Positions 34,159-42,574 of a stretch of 64,000 bases of DNA are shown one piece after another. Numbering within the stretch: the stretch's first letter is position 1; the number at the start of each line of letters is the position of its first letter. The position numbers and the translations under genes are program-made. Source of the DNA: Gemmatimonadaceae bacterium (GTDB taxonomy: Bacteria; Gemmatimonadota; Gemmatimonadetes; Gemmatimonadales; Gemmatimonadaceae); the NCBI GenBank assembly GCA_035633115.1, contig DASQFN010000079.1, forward strand, positions 186,001 to 250,000. The letters run 5' to 3'. The notes beneath the pieces were generated by a model. The model had not been told where the DNA came from. It was given only the letters and a program-made list of their open reading frames with translations, and did no database searches.

Positions 34159-34620
34159 ATGACAGTTGCCGACCGTTCAGCGGAGATTGCGGCCCTCTAC
34201 CAGGAGCTGATCCTCGACCATTACAGACGGCCGAGGAACAAGGGCGAGCTGGAAGGCGCGACGCGCTCGGCCATAATGAAGAACCCGCTCTGTGGAGACG
34301 AGGTCGCGCTCCACGTGAAGGTCGAAGGCGACAAGTTGAGCGACGTTCGCTTTTCCGGACGCGGCTGCTCGATTTCCCAGGCCTCGGCGTCAATGATGAC
34401 GCAGCTTGTGAAGGGAAAGAGCGCATCGGAGATCGCCGAGCTCGGCGAAACGTTCCGTGATCTCGTAATGGGCGCGGCGCCGGCCGGGGATAGTGCCGCG
34501 ATGGGGAAGCTCGGATCGCTCCGCGCCCTGGGTGGGGTGTCTCGCTTTCCCGCGCGGGTGAAGTGCGCACTTCTTGCCTGGAATGCGCTCGAGACTGCAA
34601 TGTCAAAACCGAATGGCTGA
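34159..34620 (+). CDS. sufU: SufU sulfur-acceptor/scaffold protein
   Basis: A 153-aa IscU-like protein. Zinc or cluster ligands are Cys45 and Asp47 (PLCGDE), Cys70 (GRGCSISQ) and Cys136 (RVKCALLAW). The insert between the second and third Cys (about 25 residues longer than in IscU) marks the SufU type, which accepts sulfur from SufS. Start ATG 34159 gives the standard LYQELILDHYRRPRNKG N-terminus. It completes a SUF set with sufBCD and sufS. Confidence 0.94.
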   Translation: MTVADRSAEIAALYQELILDHYRRPRNKGELEGATRSAIMKNPLCGDEVALHVKVEGDKLSDVRFSGRGCSISQASASMMTQLVKGKSASEIAELGETFRDLVMGAAPAGDSAAMGKLGSLRALGGVSRFPARVKCALLAWNALETAMSKPNG

Positions 34621-34675
34621 GCGGCCGAGTCGGCCGGTGAATTCGCGCCTGTAGCGCCGGGAGCTTTCTGAGCCA

Positions 34676-36403
34676 GTGATCGCTTCGAAACGAAAGATCG
34701 CCATCGCAATTCTCGCCTCAGGTCTGGCGAGCCCAGCAGCAGTCGCTCAGACGCCGCTGAGTGCAACGCTCATCTCCCAGACCTCGAGCCGCGACTCTAT
34801 TGACGCGAGGAAGCGCGCCCTTCGCGCTCAAAACAAGTTCGAGATGGTCCGCCGATTCAACCTTCCGGTGCAGTACACGAGCTTACGCCAGAGCTGCGAC
34901 GCGCACATCGGGCGTTTCTGCCAGTGGAACGAGGGCGATCAAGAGCCGCCCAGGGAGCCGATTCCGATTCGCGATGCGCGGGAAGAGCTCATCAGGACAC
35001 TGGAGGCCGAGGCCGCACGATCGCCCGGCGATGACTGGATTACCGGCCAGCTGGTCCGTTACCTCCTCGAGGCCGGACGCGATTCGGCTGCGGTGAGAGC
35101 GGCCGTTGCATGCAGCGGGACCCGTTGGTGGTGCGACGCACTCCGCGGTCTAGCCCTGCATGAGGCCCGAGCCGGCGCGGCAGCTGACAGCGCATTCAAG
35201 AGGGCCCTCGCTGCGATGCCGGAGCGTGAGCGCTGCCGATGGACCGACATGACGGTTCTACTCGATCCCGCTCAGCGAAAGCGATACGGAAAGGTCGGTT
35301 GCGGTCGCCGCGAGGAGCTGGCTGCCCGCCTCTGGTGGCTCGCAGACCCGTTTCTCGCACTTCCGGGTAACGACAGGCAGGTGGAGCATTACTCCCGGCA
35401 TGTGATGAGCCGCATTCTCGACGGTACCCGCGCCGGGTACGACGTGCGATGGGGCGACGACCTGCGCGAGCTCGTCGTGCGCTACGGCTGGTCGCGGTAC
35501 TGGACCGTCTCCCCTCCCTCGTCGAGTCTCGACACGCGCCAAGGCACCATATCCGGGCACGAAGCGTCGCCCAACTATCACTTCTTCCCGACGTCGCTCG
35601 TGATCGACTCCGCGACGAGCATCGGCGATTCGACATGGAGCCTCAGGCATCGATTCTCGCCCGAGCGATATTCGCCGCGGGTTGCGCCCCTGGTGGACGA
35701 GCTCGTACCGCAGATCGCTCTTTTCCGCCGCGGTGATTCGGTGCAGGTCGTCGCGGCATACGACGTCTCGCGCGATACCGCTTACGTCGGCGGGACTGTC
35801 CGGTCTGCGCTCGTGCTTGCCCGAGACGAGCGCGACCAGCCTGTCGTCTCCGAGCTGACACTTCCGCGAGGGTGGCATTCGGTCACCGTCGACGAAACGC
35901 CACGCGTGCTGAGCATCGAAACGTGGAACCCGCAGAAAAAACGCGGCGCGCGGCTTCGTCAGGGCCTCTGGCTTCCGCGCCGAGCCGCCAACTCCATCGC
36001 AGTCTCTGACATCCTGCTGTTCGATGCTTCGCCCGACGTCAGCGACCTCGCATCGATTCTCCCGCACAGTATTGGGAGCCTCACCGTCGCGCGTGACAGG
36101 AAGCTCGGTGTTTACTGGGAAGCGTACGGACTAGCTCGGCCCGACAGCGCGCTTCCCGTTTCGCTGACGCTGACCCGAATGGAGGGCGGGCTGAGAAGGC
36201 TCGCGCAGGCGATCGGGCTCGGGAAGCGGAGCTCACCGTTGAGCATCGCGTGGCGCGAGACGCCATCCATGGGTGGAATAGCAAGCCGGTCGGTTGTGCT
36301 CGACCTGTCGCTCATTCCGCGCGGTCGCTACAAGCTGAAGCTGGAGCTGAAGCCAAGCAGCTCCCCTCCCGTGACAGCCGGGCGAATAATCGAGATCAGG
36401 TAG
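34676..36403 (+). CDS. Exported protein with helical-repeat N-half, possibly GWxTD-related
   Basis: A 575-aa protein I cannot assign. A GTG at 34676 starts a signal peptide (IAIAILASGLASPAAVAQ). The N-terminal 200 residues look helical and TPR-like (REELIRTLEAEAARSPGDDWITGQLVRYLLEAGRDSAAVRAAVAC and RGLALHEARAGAAADSAFKRALAAM). A segment ARLWWLADPFLALPGNDRQVEHYSRHVMSRIL followed by YGWSRYWT recalls the GWxTD domain found in Gemmatimonadota and Acidobacteria. The C-terminal half is beta-rich. It follows sufU by 55 bases but has no obvious role in Fe-S assembly. Confidence 0.6.
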   Translation: MIASKRKIAIAILASGLASPAAVAQTPLSATLISQTSSRDSIDARKRALRAQNKFEMVRRFNLPVQYTSLRQSCDAHIGRFCQWNEGDQEPPREPIPIRDAREELIRTLEAEAARSPGDDWITGQLVRYLLEAGRDSAAVRAAVACSGTRWWCDALRGLALHEARAGAAADSAFKRALAAMPERERCRWTDMTVLLDPAQRKRYGKVGCGRREELAARLWWLADPFLALPGNDRQVEHYSRHVMSRILDGTRAGYDVRWGDDLRELVVRYGWSRYWTVSPPSSSLDTRQGTISGHEASPNYHFFPTSLVIDSATSIGDSTWSLRHRFSPERYSPRVAPLVDELVPQIALFRRGDSVQVVAAYDVSRDTAYVGGTVRSALVLARDERDQPVVSELTLPRGWHSVTVDETPRVLSIETWNPQKKRGARLRQGLWLPRRAANSIAVSDILLFDASPDVSDLASILPHSIGSLTVARDRKLGVYWEAYGLARPDSALPVSLTLTRMEGGLRRLAQAIGLGKRSSPLSIAWRETPSMGGIASRSVVLDLSLIPRGRYKLKLELKPSSSPPVTAGRIIEIR

Positions 36404-36410
36404 TGGCGCG

Positions 36411-37538
36411 TCAGCGCTGCTCCAGTAATCCCTGCCGGCGAAAGAAGTAGTACAACGCCGTCCCCACCACGAGAGCGATCGCATAACCGTAGGGAAGCCC
36501 GACAGCGATTACGCCGACGGTGAGAACTACGAAGAATTCCCAGCGTCCCGCTGCTTCGCCGCGCACCAGCGACATCAGTACAAGTCCCTCGAACAACAGC
36601 AGCACTCCGAGCATCGGCAGAGGAAATACCTGCACCGTCTGCTGAAAGACCCCGGCGAAGAAGAGGCCGATCGCAAGATAGATCGACCCGTAGATGACGA
36701 GCGAGCCGCCGGTACGCGCGCCGAAAGTGTAGTGTCCCGCCAGTCCACCCGACCCATGACACGTAGGAACGCCGCCGAGCCATGGATTCACGAGATTCAT
36801 TGCAGCGTATGTGACACCGAGCTTCCTCACCGTGATTCGCCGCTCGGGAAAGAGATCTTCAGCGATCTGTCTCGTCGCGAGCACTGAGTTGCCAAGCGAC
36901 AGTGGTATCTGCGGAATGGCGAGCAGAACGAATCCCGTGACAATGTCGCTGAGCGTTATTCGCTGAACTGTCGGAAGAGAAAAGCCGGCGCCGGCCGCGA
37001 TCGGTCCCGGGTCGAGATTGAACACGATCGCGTAGAGTATTCCCAGGCCGATCACGAACAGCGCCGGCGGGAACCGGCGATTCCCGAGGAGTGCAATGAC
37101 GATTGCGAACGCTGCCGCCGCGAGCACATAACCCCGCGGGCCGTCGCGCTGCACGTAGTCGCGCAGTGCGAGCAGGGCGAGCTGGAGGCCGAGTCCCAGC
37201 TGAAGACCGCGCACGACCGCGCGAGGCACGACGCGCGCGAGCCAGTCGATTCCGCCGGAAACAGTGAGAAGCAGCATCGCGACTCCGATTGCGAGCCCTC
37301 CTCCATACAGAATCTCCGGCGCCACCCGCTGAGTGATGACGATGACTGCCACGGCTTTGAGCGGCTGCACCGCCATCGGAATGCCGTAAGTGGCAGCGGT
37401 GAAAACCTGCATCAGGCCGAACATGATCAGCACGCTGGCGCTGTCGAGGCCTGCGGCCAGGATCATTCCGATTATGAGCGGCAGGTCGGTGCCGATGTCT
37501 CCGAACGCACCCGCCAGCTCGTTCCTGTCGAACCGCAT
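36411..37538 (-). CDS. MOT1-type molybdate/sulfate transporter family protein
   Basis: A 375-aa polytopic membrane protein of the MOT1 (MFS_MOT1) branch of SulP-like carriers. The family motif one is GAFGDIGTDLPLIIGMIL at the N-terminus, and motif two is VPTCHGSGGLAGHYTFGARTGG at about residue 240. About ten hydrophobic helices are visible, and there is no STAS domain. Molybdate uptake is therefore more likely than sulfate. An open frame reaches 37697, but it runs through an inverted repeat, so the ATG at 37538 (after AAAGG) is chosen. It converges with the preceding gene and diverges from the NatA-like gene. Confidence 0.83.
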   Translation of the reverse strand: MRFDRNELAGAFGDIGTDLPLIIGMILAAGLDSASVLIMFGLMQVFTAATYGIPMAVQPLKAVAVIVITQRVAPEILYGGGLAIGVAMLLLTVSGGIDWLARVVPRAVVRGLQLGLGLQLALLALRDYVQRDGPRGYVLAAAAFAIVIALLGNRRFPPALFVIGLGILYAIVFNLDPGPIAAGAGFSLPTVQRITLSDIVTGFVLLAIPQIPLSLGNSVLATRQIAEDLFPERRITVRKLGVTYAAMNLVNPWLGGVPTCHGSGGLAGHYTFGARTGGSLVIYGSIYLAIGLFFAGVFQQTVQVFPLPMLGVLLLFEGLVLMSLVRGEAAGRWEFFVVLTVGVIAVGLPYGYAIALVVGTALYYFFRRQGLLEQR

Positions 37539-37601
37539 CCGCGGCCGGCCTTTCACCGTAGTCGGTGTGTCTGAGTGTTCGGACTTCAAGTACTGGTACG
37601 G

Positions 37602-37688
37602 GTTGAGTTGAGACCAGGGATTTTTTTGGGAACTCCAATGCCAAAACTGGCAATGAGATCCCAAAAAACTCCCTGGTCTCAACTCAAC
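37602..37688. repeat. 30-base inverted repeat in the divergent region
   Basis: Arms 37602-37631 and 37659-37688 pair over 30 bases with one mismatch (19-base perfect block GTTGAGTTGAGACCAGGGA, then T-rich, then GGGA). The 27-base spacer has a smaller perfect hairpin TGCCA-AAAC-TGGCA. No coding sense is apparent. The compact dyad with flanking AT-tracts looks like a MITE-like element or a strong regulatory structure between two divergent transport genes. Confidence 0.75.
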
Positions 37689-37775
37689 GCGAATCACTGC
37701 CCCCGGACTCCGCGATCATCGGCGCGAATGATGCTTCACATTTATATTGTAAGGCCCCCCCCGTGTTGACACTAT

Positions 37776-38774
37776 ATGACTGACCATACGGTCGAGATCG
37801 AGAACGTCTCGAAGCGCTACGCTACGCACGTAGCCGTCCGCGATCTCACTTTGCGCGTGCCGAAGGGATCGGTCTACGGCTTGCTCGGGCCGAACGGGGC
37901 GGGCAAGACGACCACGATCCGCATGATCCTCAACATCATCGCACCCGACGAGGGTACGATCCGGATTCTCGGCGTCCCATCCAACGACCCGAAGATCACC
38001 GACCGGGTGGGGTACCTGCCGGAAGAGCGCGGACTGTATCGCAAGATGCAGGTGAGGCGAATCCTGCGATTTCTCGCCGAGCTCAAGGGGGTGCCGCGCG
38101 CGGTTGCGGACAGCCGAATCTCGGAGTGGCTGGAGCGGCTCGACCTCAAGACCGACGAGAAGGATTGGGGCTTGTCGAAGATCGACGAGCTCTCACGCGG
38201 AATGCAGCAGAAGGTCCAGTTCATCGGCGCGCTGCTGCACGATCCCGACCTCGTCATTCTGGACGAGCCATTCAGCGGCCTCGACCCGATCAACGCCCAG
38301 GCGCTGAAGGACACCATTCTGGATCTCCGCCGCCGCGGGAAAACGGTGATCTTCAGCACACACATCATGGACAACGCGGAGCGAATCTGCGACTCGGTGT
38401 GCATTCTCGCGCGCGGTGAGAAGGTGCTGGATGGCTCCATCACGTCGATCAAGAGCTCCCACGGGACGCGTAACATCGCGCTCTCTCTCGAGGGCGGCTC
38501 CTCGAATGGTGTCGGACAGATTCTCGCCGACCGACGGCTCGTGTCGCGAGTGGACGACTCCAACCTCTATTTTGAGGTAGAGCTTGCGGAGAACGCGAAC
38601 CCCCAGGAGCTTCTGCGCCGCATCGTAGACTCAGGTGCGAGCGTGCAGCGCTTCGAGCTCGTCCAGCCGTCGCTCCACCAGATATTCCTGGAGAAGGTAG
38701 GAGCTCGTCCCAGGCTGCCGGGAGAAGCGCCGTTTGCCGAAGGCGTAGAGGCAGGGATCACCGGCCATGGCTAA
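37776..38774 (+). CDS. ABC transporter ATP-binding protein (NatA-like)
   Basis: A 332-aa ABC ATPase. Walker A GPNGAGKTT (38-46), signature LSRGMQQKVQ, Walker B LVILDEPFSGLD and the H-loop FSTHIMDNAE are intact. The C-terminal 100 residues form the extra domain common in NatA-like and lipid- or antibiotic-export ATPases. It overlaps the permease gene by eight bases. Similar pairs export Na+ (Bacillus NatAB) or other solutes; the substrate here is not determined. Confidence 0.9.
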   Translation: MTDHTVEIENVSKRYATHVAVRDLTLRVPKGSVYGLLGPNGAGKTTTIRMILNIIAPDEGTIRILGVPSNDPKITDRVGYLPEERGLYRKMQVRRILRFLAELKGVPRAVADSRISEWLERLDLKTDEKDWGLSKIDELSRGMQQKVQFIGALLHDPDLVILDEPFSGLDPINAQALKDTILDLRRRGKTVIFSTHIMDNAERICDSVCILARGEKVLDGSITSIKSSHGTRNIALSLEGGSSNGVGQILADRRLVSRVDDSNLYFEVELAENANPQELLRRIVDSGASVQRFELVQPSLHQIFLEKVGARPRLPGEAPFAEGVEAGITGHG

Positions 38775-40053
38775 GCTCTGGGCAATCATCAAGCGGGAGT
38801 ATCTCGAGCGCGTCAGGACAAAATGGTTCGTCATTGCCACCCTGTTCGGGCCGTTGTTCTTCGGCTCGCTGATCATCATTCCGGCTTACATGACGAAGAA
38901 GGCAAGGGCATCGAACGAGTTCACGAACACGATCATTCTCGATGCGACCAGCATCGGCATGGGCGCGAAAGTGGCCACCGCGATGAGTGTCGGGCAACCG
39001 CCGGGATCCGCTGCTCCGCTCGTAAGACAGGTCTCACCTCCTGATCTCTCGCGCGCGGAAAGCACGGCAACGCAGCAGGTGATGAGCTCCCAGGCGATCG
39101 GATACCTGGTCCTGGATGAGCAGACGCTGCGGGGGGAGGTAGTGCGCTATGCGGGCAGGAACGCGACTTCGATCGGGGACATGGAGCGCATTCGGTCAAA
39201 GGTCAGGGAGATACTTCTCACCGAGCGCCTCGAGGGGGCGGGAGTCAAGCCCGAGACGATAAAGGAGCTCTCGTTCATGCCGATCAGGCTGCGCGCCGAG
39301 CGGATCACCGACGAGGGAAGAGGCGGATCGGGCACGGCGAGCATCGTCTTCGCCGGAGTCATCGCTTTCCTGCTCTACATGTCGATCGTTCTCTATGGGC
39401 AGAACGTCCTGCGCGGTGTGCTCGAGGAAAAAACGACGCGCGTCGCGGAGGTGATTGTCTCCAGCGTTCCGTCGGAGACGCTGCTCGCGGGCAAGGTTCT
39501 CGGCGTGGGAGCGGTGGGCCTGACGCAACAGGCGATCTGGCTCGCCGCGTCGGTGTTCATGTACGAGGTGCGCACGCCGTTACTGGCTCAGTTCGGTATC
39601 AGCAGCACACCTTTCCAGATGCCGTCGATCACCGTCGGATACGGAATTCTCCTTCTCGTTTTCTTCATCCTCGGATTCACCTTCTATGCGTCTCTCTACG
39701 CGGCAGTTGGCGCATCGGTGAACACGGAGCAGGAGGCGCAGCAGGCGGTTCAGCCGCTGCTCATCATGCTCGTGGCGACAGCGATTTTCATCAATCCGAT
39801 ACTGCTCAACCCCACAGGAAGGCTTGCGTTCGTGATGTCGATCCTGCCGTTCTCGGCGCCGATCATCATGCCGCTCAGGCTGGCGCTGGTGAGTGTGCCC
39901 TGGTACGAGATCGCGGCTTCGATGCTCGCTCTGGCAGCCTCATGTGTGGCGGCAGTGTGGGTCGCGGCACGAATCTACCGCGTGGGGCTCCTGATGTACG
40001 GCAAGCGCCCCACTCTGAAAGAGTTGAGGCGCTGGGTCGTCTATTCGCATTAA
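38767..40053 (+). CDS. ABC-2 type permease (NatB-like)
   Basis: A 428-aa permease. The first helix is FVIATLFGPLFFGSLIIIPAY, then a large extracytoplasmic loop (about 45-190, LDATSIGMGAKVA to PIRLRAERI), then five or six helices from IVFAGVIAFLLYMSIVLYGQ onward. ENVLRGVLEEKTTRVAEVIVSSV-type motif (here QNVLRGVLEEKTTRVAEVI) is the classic ABC-2/NatB signature. It is the partner of the ATPase whose gene overlaps it by eight bases. Convergent with the bacilliredoxin gene, with a small dyad between them. Confidence 0.92.
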   Translation: MAKLWAIIKREYLERVRTKWFVIATLFGPLFFGSLIIIPAYMTKKARASNEFTNTIILDATSIGMGAKVATAMSVGQPPGSAAPLVRQVSPPDLSRAESTATQQVMSSQAIGYLVLDEQTLRGEVVRYAGRNATSIGDMERIRSKVREILLTERLEGAGVKPETIKELSFMPIRLRAERITDEGRGGSGTASIVFAGVIAFLLYMSIVLYGQNVLRGVLEEKTTRVAEVIVSSVPSETLLAGKVLGVGAVGLTQQAIWLAASVFMYEVRTPLLAQFGISSTPFQMPSITVGYGILLLVFFILGFTFYASLYAAVGASVNTEQEAQQAVQPLLIMLVATAIFINPILLNPTGRLAFVMSILPFSAPIIMPLRLALVSVPWYEIAASMLALAASCVAAVWVAARIYRVGLLMYGKRPTLKELRRWVVYSH

Positions 40054-40094
40054 CTGCGGACCGCCGTACTACACTACGATCCGTAGTCCGCAGT
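40053..40094. repeat. Short dyad ACTGCGGAC/GTCCGCAGT between convergent genes
   Basis: Perfect 9-base arms 40053-40061 and 40086-40094 with a 24-base spacer, lying between the permease stop and the bacilliredoxin stop. It may act as a bidirectional terminator without T-runs. The same CTGCGGACT word recurs elsewhere in intergenic DNA (60516-60547). Confidence 0.5.
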
Positions 40095-40106
40095 GAAGTA
40101 AGGCGG

Positions 40107-40550
40107 TTAGGTCATCGCCTGGGCCGTAGCGGTCGTCTGACAGTATTTATCGAACGCCGCAGTCAGGTCATCGGCAATTTCGTTTGCTGTTCGCCCCTCG
40201 ATATTGTGGCGCTCGAGCATGAATACAACGCGGCCGTCCTTGAGCAGCGCAATCTGCGGTGAAGACGGCGGGTAACCGGGGAAGTAGGTTCGGGCGCGCT
40301 GTACTGCCGCCGCGTCCTGCCCGGCGAAAACCGTGGTCAGCGCGGCGGGCTTCACCGGATGCCGAAGGGCTCTGGCTACCGCCGGACGCGCGTTCCGCGC
40401 GGCGCACCCGCAAACAGAATTGACGACCACGAGGGTAGACCCTTTCGCATCCTTGAGCTTTGCGTCGACCTCTTCGGCGGTTCTCATCTCTTCGATGCCG
40501 AGTTGCGTGAGCTCCTGGCGCATCGGTGTGACTATTCGTTCATCGTACAT
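40107..40550 (-). CDS. BrxA/BrxB-family bacilliredoxin
   Basis: A 147-aa thiol-disulfide protein of the YphP/YqiW (bacilliredoxin) family. The active site CGC is Cys47-Gly48-Cys49 in VNSVCGCAARNARPAV. Family members de-bacillithiolate proteins in Firmicutes and occur in bacilli and other phyla where thiols differ, so the thiol here is unknown. The rest of the fold (PALTTVFAGQDAAAVQRAR, YPPSSPQIALLKDGRVVFMLERHNIEGR) is conserved. The gene probably has its own promoter. Confidence 0.9.
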   Translation of the reverse strand: MYDERIVTPMRQELTQLGIEEMRTAEEVDAKLKDAKGSTLVVVNSVCGCAARNARPAVARALRHPVKPAALTTVFAGQDAAAVQRARTYFPGYPPSSPQIALLKDGRVVFMLERHNIEGRTANEIADDLTAAFDKYCQTTATAQAMT

Positions 40551-40587
40551 CGATTTCTTTCTCCATGTGAATTCACAGTCGTATCGA

Positions 40588-40634
40588 ATAATAAACCCGG
40601 AAGCGGCGCCGCCGCATTGTCGGGGCCGCCTTCC
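40588..40634 (-). terminator. Probable terminator
   Basis: On the minus strand directly after the stop at 40635, a GC-rich hairpin pairs GGAAG-GCGGC (40634-40625) with GCCGCTTCC (40607-40599, one bulge). It is followed by GGGTTTATTATT, a weak but plausible T-rich tail. Confidence 0.5.
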
Positions 40635-41267
40635 TCAGGACTGGCGCCGGCGCTCTTTGGGCGGAGTGACGTATTTGTCCTGGGCCCCGGAATTTCGTCG
40701 CCGGTCGAGTATCGCTTCTCCGGGAAGGCCGGCGCGAACAGTGCCTGCGCTCCACGCAGCGTGCTCGCGCTTGAGCAGCTGATAACGGACGAGCTTGACC
40801 ATGAGAGCGAGCAGCAGCGCGAATGCCGAGATGACGACCACGTGGCGCATGAAAATGGTTGCCGCGATTCCCGGCCAGTCGCCCAGTGTCGCGGCGCTGG
40901 TGCCCAGCGGCTCACGGTTCGCAACGATGAGACCCAGGCTGGCAATACTCTCGAACGCCGACTCGAGCGCGCCGAATGCGGGAGCTCGCCACGTCCACTG
41001 ACGAAGCGGAAAACGGCTCAGGTGTGCCGTTGCCATGAGCAGCACGAACGCGGATCCAAGCAGAAACATCGTGCCGATGTACAATCCGTTGCCCGCATGC
41101 GTCAGGACGAGCGCGCGATAGAGCCGAACGACCACGCCGGTTACGAGAGCCATCTCGACGACGGATCTGGCGAGCTTGCTGAAAGCTGGCGGCTCACGGA
41201 CCATGAGTCCGGCCGAGACGCGCTGCCTCAGTCGCTCGCTGTTCTGGCGCGCGATGAAATCTGACAT
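40635..41267 (-). CDS. Hypothetical membrane protein
   Basis: A 210-aa protein with four hydrophobic segments (about 40-58, 65-83, 97-115 and 140-160; for example YIGTMFLLGSAFVLLMATA and VVISAFALLLALMVKLV). Both ends are charged and probably cytoplasmic; the C-terminal tail is Arg/Lys-rich. I see no catalytic motif and no close family. It precedes the bacilliredoxin gene on the same strand but is separated from it by a terminator-like hairpin. Confidence 0.65.
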   Translation of the reverse strand: MSDFIARQNSERLRQRVSAGLMVREPPAFSKLARSVVEMALVTGVVVRLYRALVLTHAGNGLYIGTMFLLGSAFVLLMATAHLSRFPLRQWTWRAPAFGALESAFESIASLGLIVANREPLGTSAATLGDWPGIAATIFMRHVVVISAFALLLALMVKLVRYQLLKREHAAWSAGTVRAGLPGEAILDRRRNSGAQDKYVTPPKERRRQS

Positions 41268-41348
41268 TCGGGGCTCAATGTAATGCCGTAACTCCGGGCG
41301 AAGCGACGAATAGTTACGTCGCCCGGTTCAGAGCGTCGTTCCAAAGCC

Positions 41349-41780
41349 ATGCGACAAGTGACGCGCCTAGCGCTCATACTATCGACGGCACCCGTTCTCG
41401 CTCTGGGAGTCGTTACGCCTACTTCGCCACCGAAAGCGGGGTGTATCCGCGGAGCGTATGGCAGCCGCTACAACCAGCGGCTTTTCCGCTCCGTGATGCG
41501 CCGCAGTGACAAGGTTGCGGGCAAGGTTCTCAAGGCGTACAACGTCCCGCGCGTGAAGCCGTCCGAGGTGAGGCCGGTGAATGATCCCGTAATCTGCCGA
41601 CGCGCCGCTGTTGCGTACGGGAAAGTGCTGAGTGCCGAAGACCACGACCGGAAAGTCCACATCCTGCGGGTCGGCAACCGCTACATAGTAATGGATCCCG
41701 ACTTTGTAGTGGACAACCAGCACCGCGCGGTGACCTTCGACTCGACTCTGACGAACGCGGTAGCACTCGTAGCACAGTAG
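41349..41780 (+). CDS. Hypothetical exported protein
   Basis: A 143-aa protein. A signal peptide (LALILSTAPVLALGVV) is followed by a basic mature part (YGSRYNQRLFRSVMRRSDKVAGKVLKAYNV) and a beta-rich tail (YIVMDPDFVVDNQHRAVTFD). Two Cys residues (CIRGAY, VICRRA) could form a disulfide. No known family is recognisable. It converges closely with the signal peptidase gene, with seven bases between stops. Confidence that it is a real gene is moderate: codon use matches its neighbours and the signal is clear. Confidence 0.65.
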   Translation: MRQVTRLALILSTAPVLALGVVTPTSPPKAGCIRGAYGSRYNQRLFRSVMRRSDKVAGKVLKAYNVPRVKPSEVRPVNDPVICRRAAVAYGKVLSAEDHDRKVHILRVGNRYIVMDPDFVVDNQHRAVTFDSTLTNAVALVAQ

Positions 41781-41787
41781 TGCCGGG

Positions 41788-42570
41788 TCAATGGATCCAG
41801 TGCCCGATCCGCCCCCACCGAATATCAGTGATGAACGGCAGCGGACGGTCGCTGTCGTCGGCGTTATACGAGTAGTAAACGAACATGGGCTTGCCGCGAA
41901 TGTTCTCCCGCGGAACGAAGCTCCAGTACCGGCTGTCCTTCGAGTTGTATCGACTGTCGCCCATCATGAAATACTTGTTCGGAGGGACGACGACGGGCCC
42001 CCAGTTGTCATGAGTGGGCTGCGCCGGCGCCGAGCCGAATCGTGACGACCTGAGTCCCACCGGCTTCTGCCAGTCGAACAGTGGATCGATCGAATCCATG
42101 GCTCCGTCCGGATTCGCCTGCGCGTATCCCGGCCGCTGTGCGATGCCGTTCACATAGAGGACGCCCTTTCTCATGTACAGCGTGTCTCCGGGAACGCCGA
42201 TGAGTCGCTTGACGAGAGTCGGATTCGGGTCGTCGGGTTGATCGATCTGCGTCGGCGACTTGAACACCACTACGTCGTTGCGCCCGGGATCAGCCAGACC
42301 CGGAACGTTGATGCTCGTGAACGGGACATGGGGTCCGTAGACGAGCTTGTTCACGAACAGCCAGTCACCCACGAGCAGCGACGGGATCATGCTCCCCGAG
42401 GGAATCCTGTATGCCTCGAGAAAGAAAATGCGGAGAACGATGAAGAATGCGAGTGCGGTTGCGAGCGCCTTGAAGTTCTCCCAGAAGCGGCTCAAGGCGC
42501 TGCGCTGCGAAAAAGGGCGCGCCTTTTGAGCGCGCCCCCCGCCTCCTGCTTTCGTTGAGGCGACTGCCAA
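41788..42570 (-). CDS. lepB: Signal peptidase I
   Basis: A 260-aa membrane protease that removes signal peptides. A single N-terminal helix (ALATALAFFIVLRIFFLEAY) precedes the catalytic motif SGSMIPSLLVGDWLFVNK with Ser60. The general base is Lys121 in TLVKRLIGVPGD, and GDSRYNSKDSRYWSFVP is box D/E. A 30-residue basic head precedes the helix, with Gly-rich GGGGRAQKARPFSQRS. The DNA coding for that head holds a terminator-like hairpin (42515-42537). It starts four bases after the SWIB gene, so the two are likely co-transcribed. Confidence 0.95.
   Translation of the reverse strand: MAVASTKAGGGGRAQKARPFSQRSALSRFWENFKALATALAFFIVLRIFFLEAYRIPSGSMIPSLLVGDWLFVNKLVYGPHVPFTSINVPGLADPGRNDVVVFKSPTQIDQPDDPNPTLVKRLIGVPGDTLYMRKGVLYVNGIAQRPGYAQANPDGAMDSIDPLFDWQKPVGLRSSRFGSAPAQPTHDNWGPVVVPPNKYFMMGDSRYNSKDSRYWSFVPRENIRGKPMFVYYSYNADDSDRPLPFITDIRWGRIGHWIH
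42510..42537 (-). promoter_or_regulatory. Terminator-like hairpin inside the lepB start region
   Basis: On the coding (minus) strand an 8-base perfect GC stem (42530-42537 with 42515-42522, 7-base loop) is followed by CTTTTTC-like bases. It sits about 11 codons into lepB, immediately downstream of the SWIB gene. It could attenuate lepB transcription or stop read-through from SWIB. Confidence 0.5.
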
Positions 42571-42574
42571 TGCT

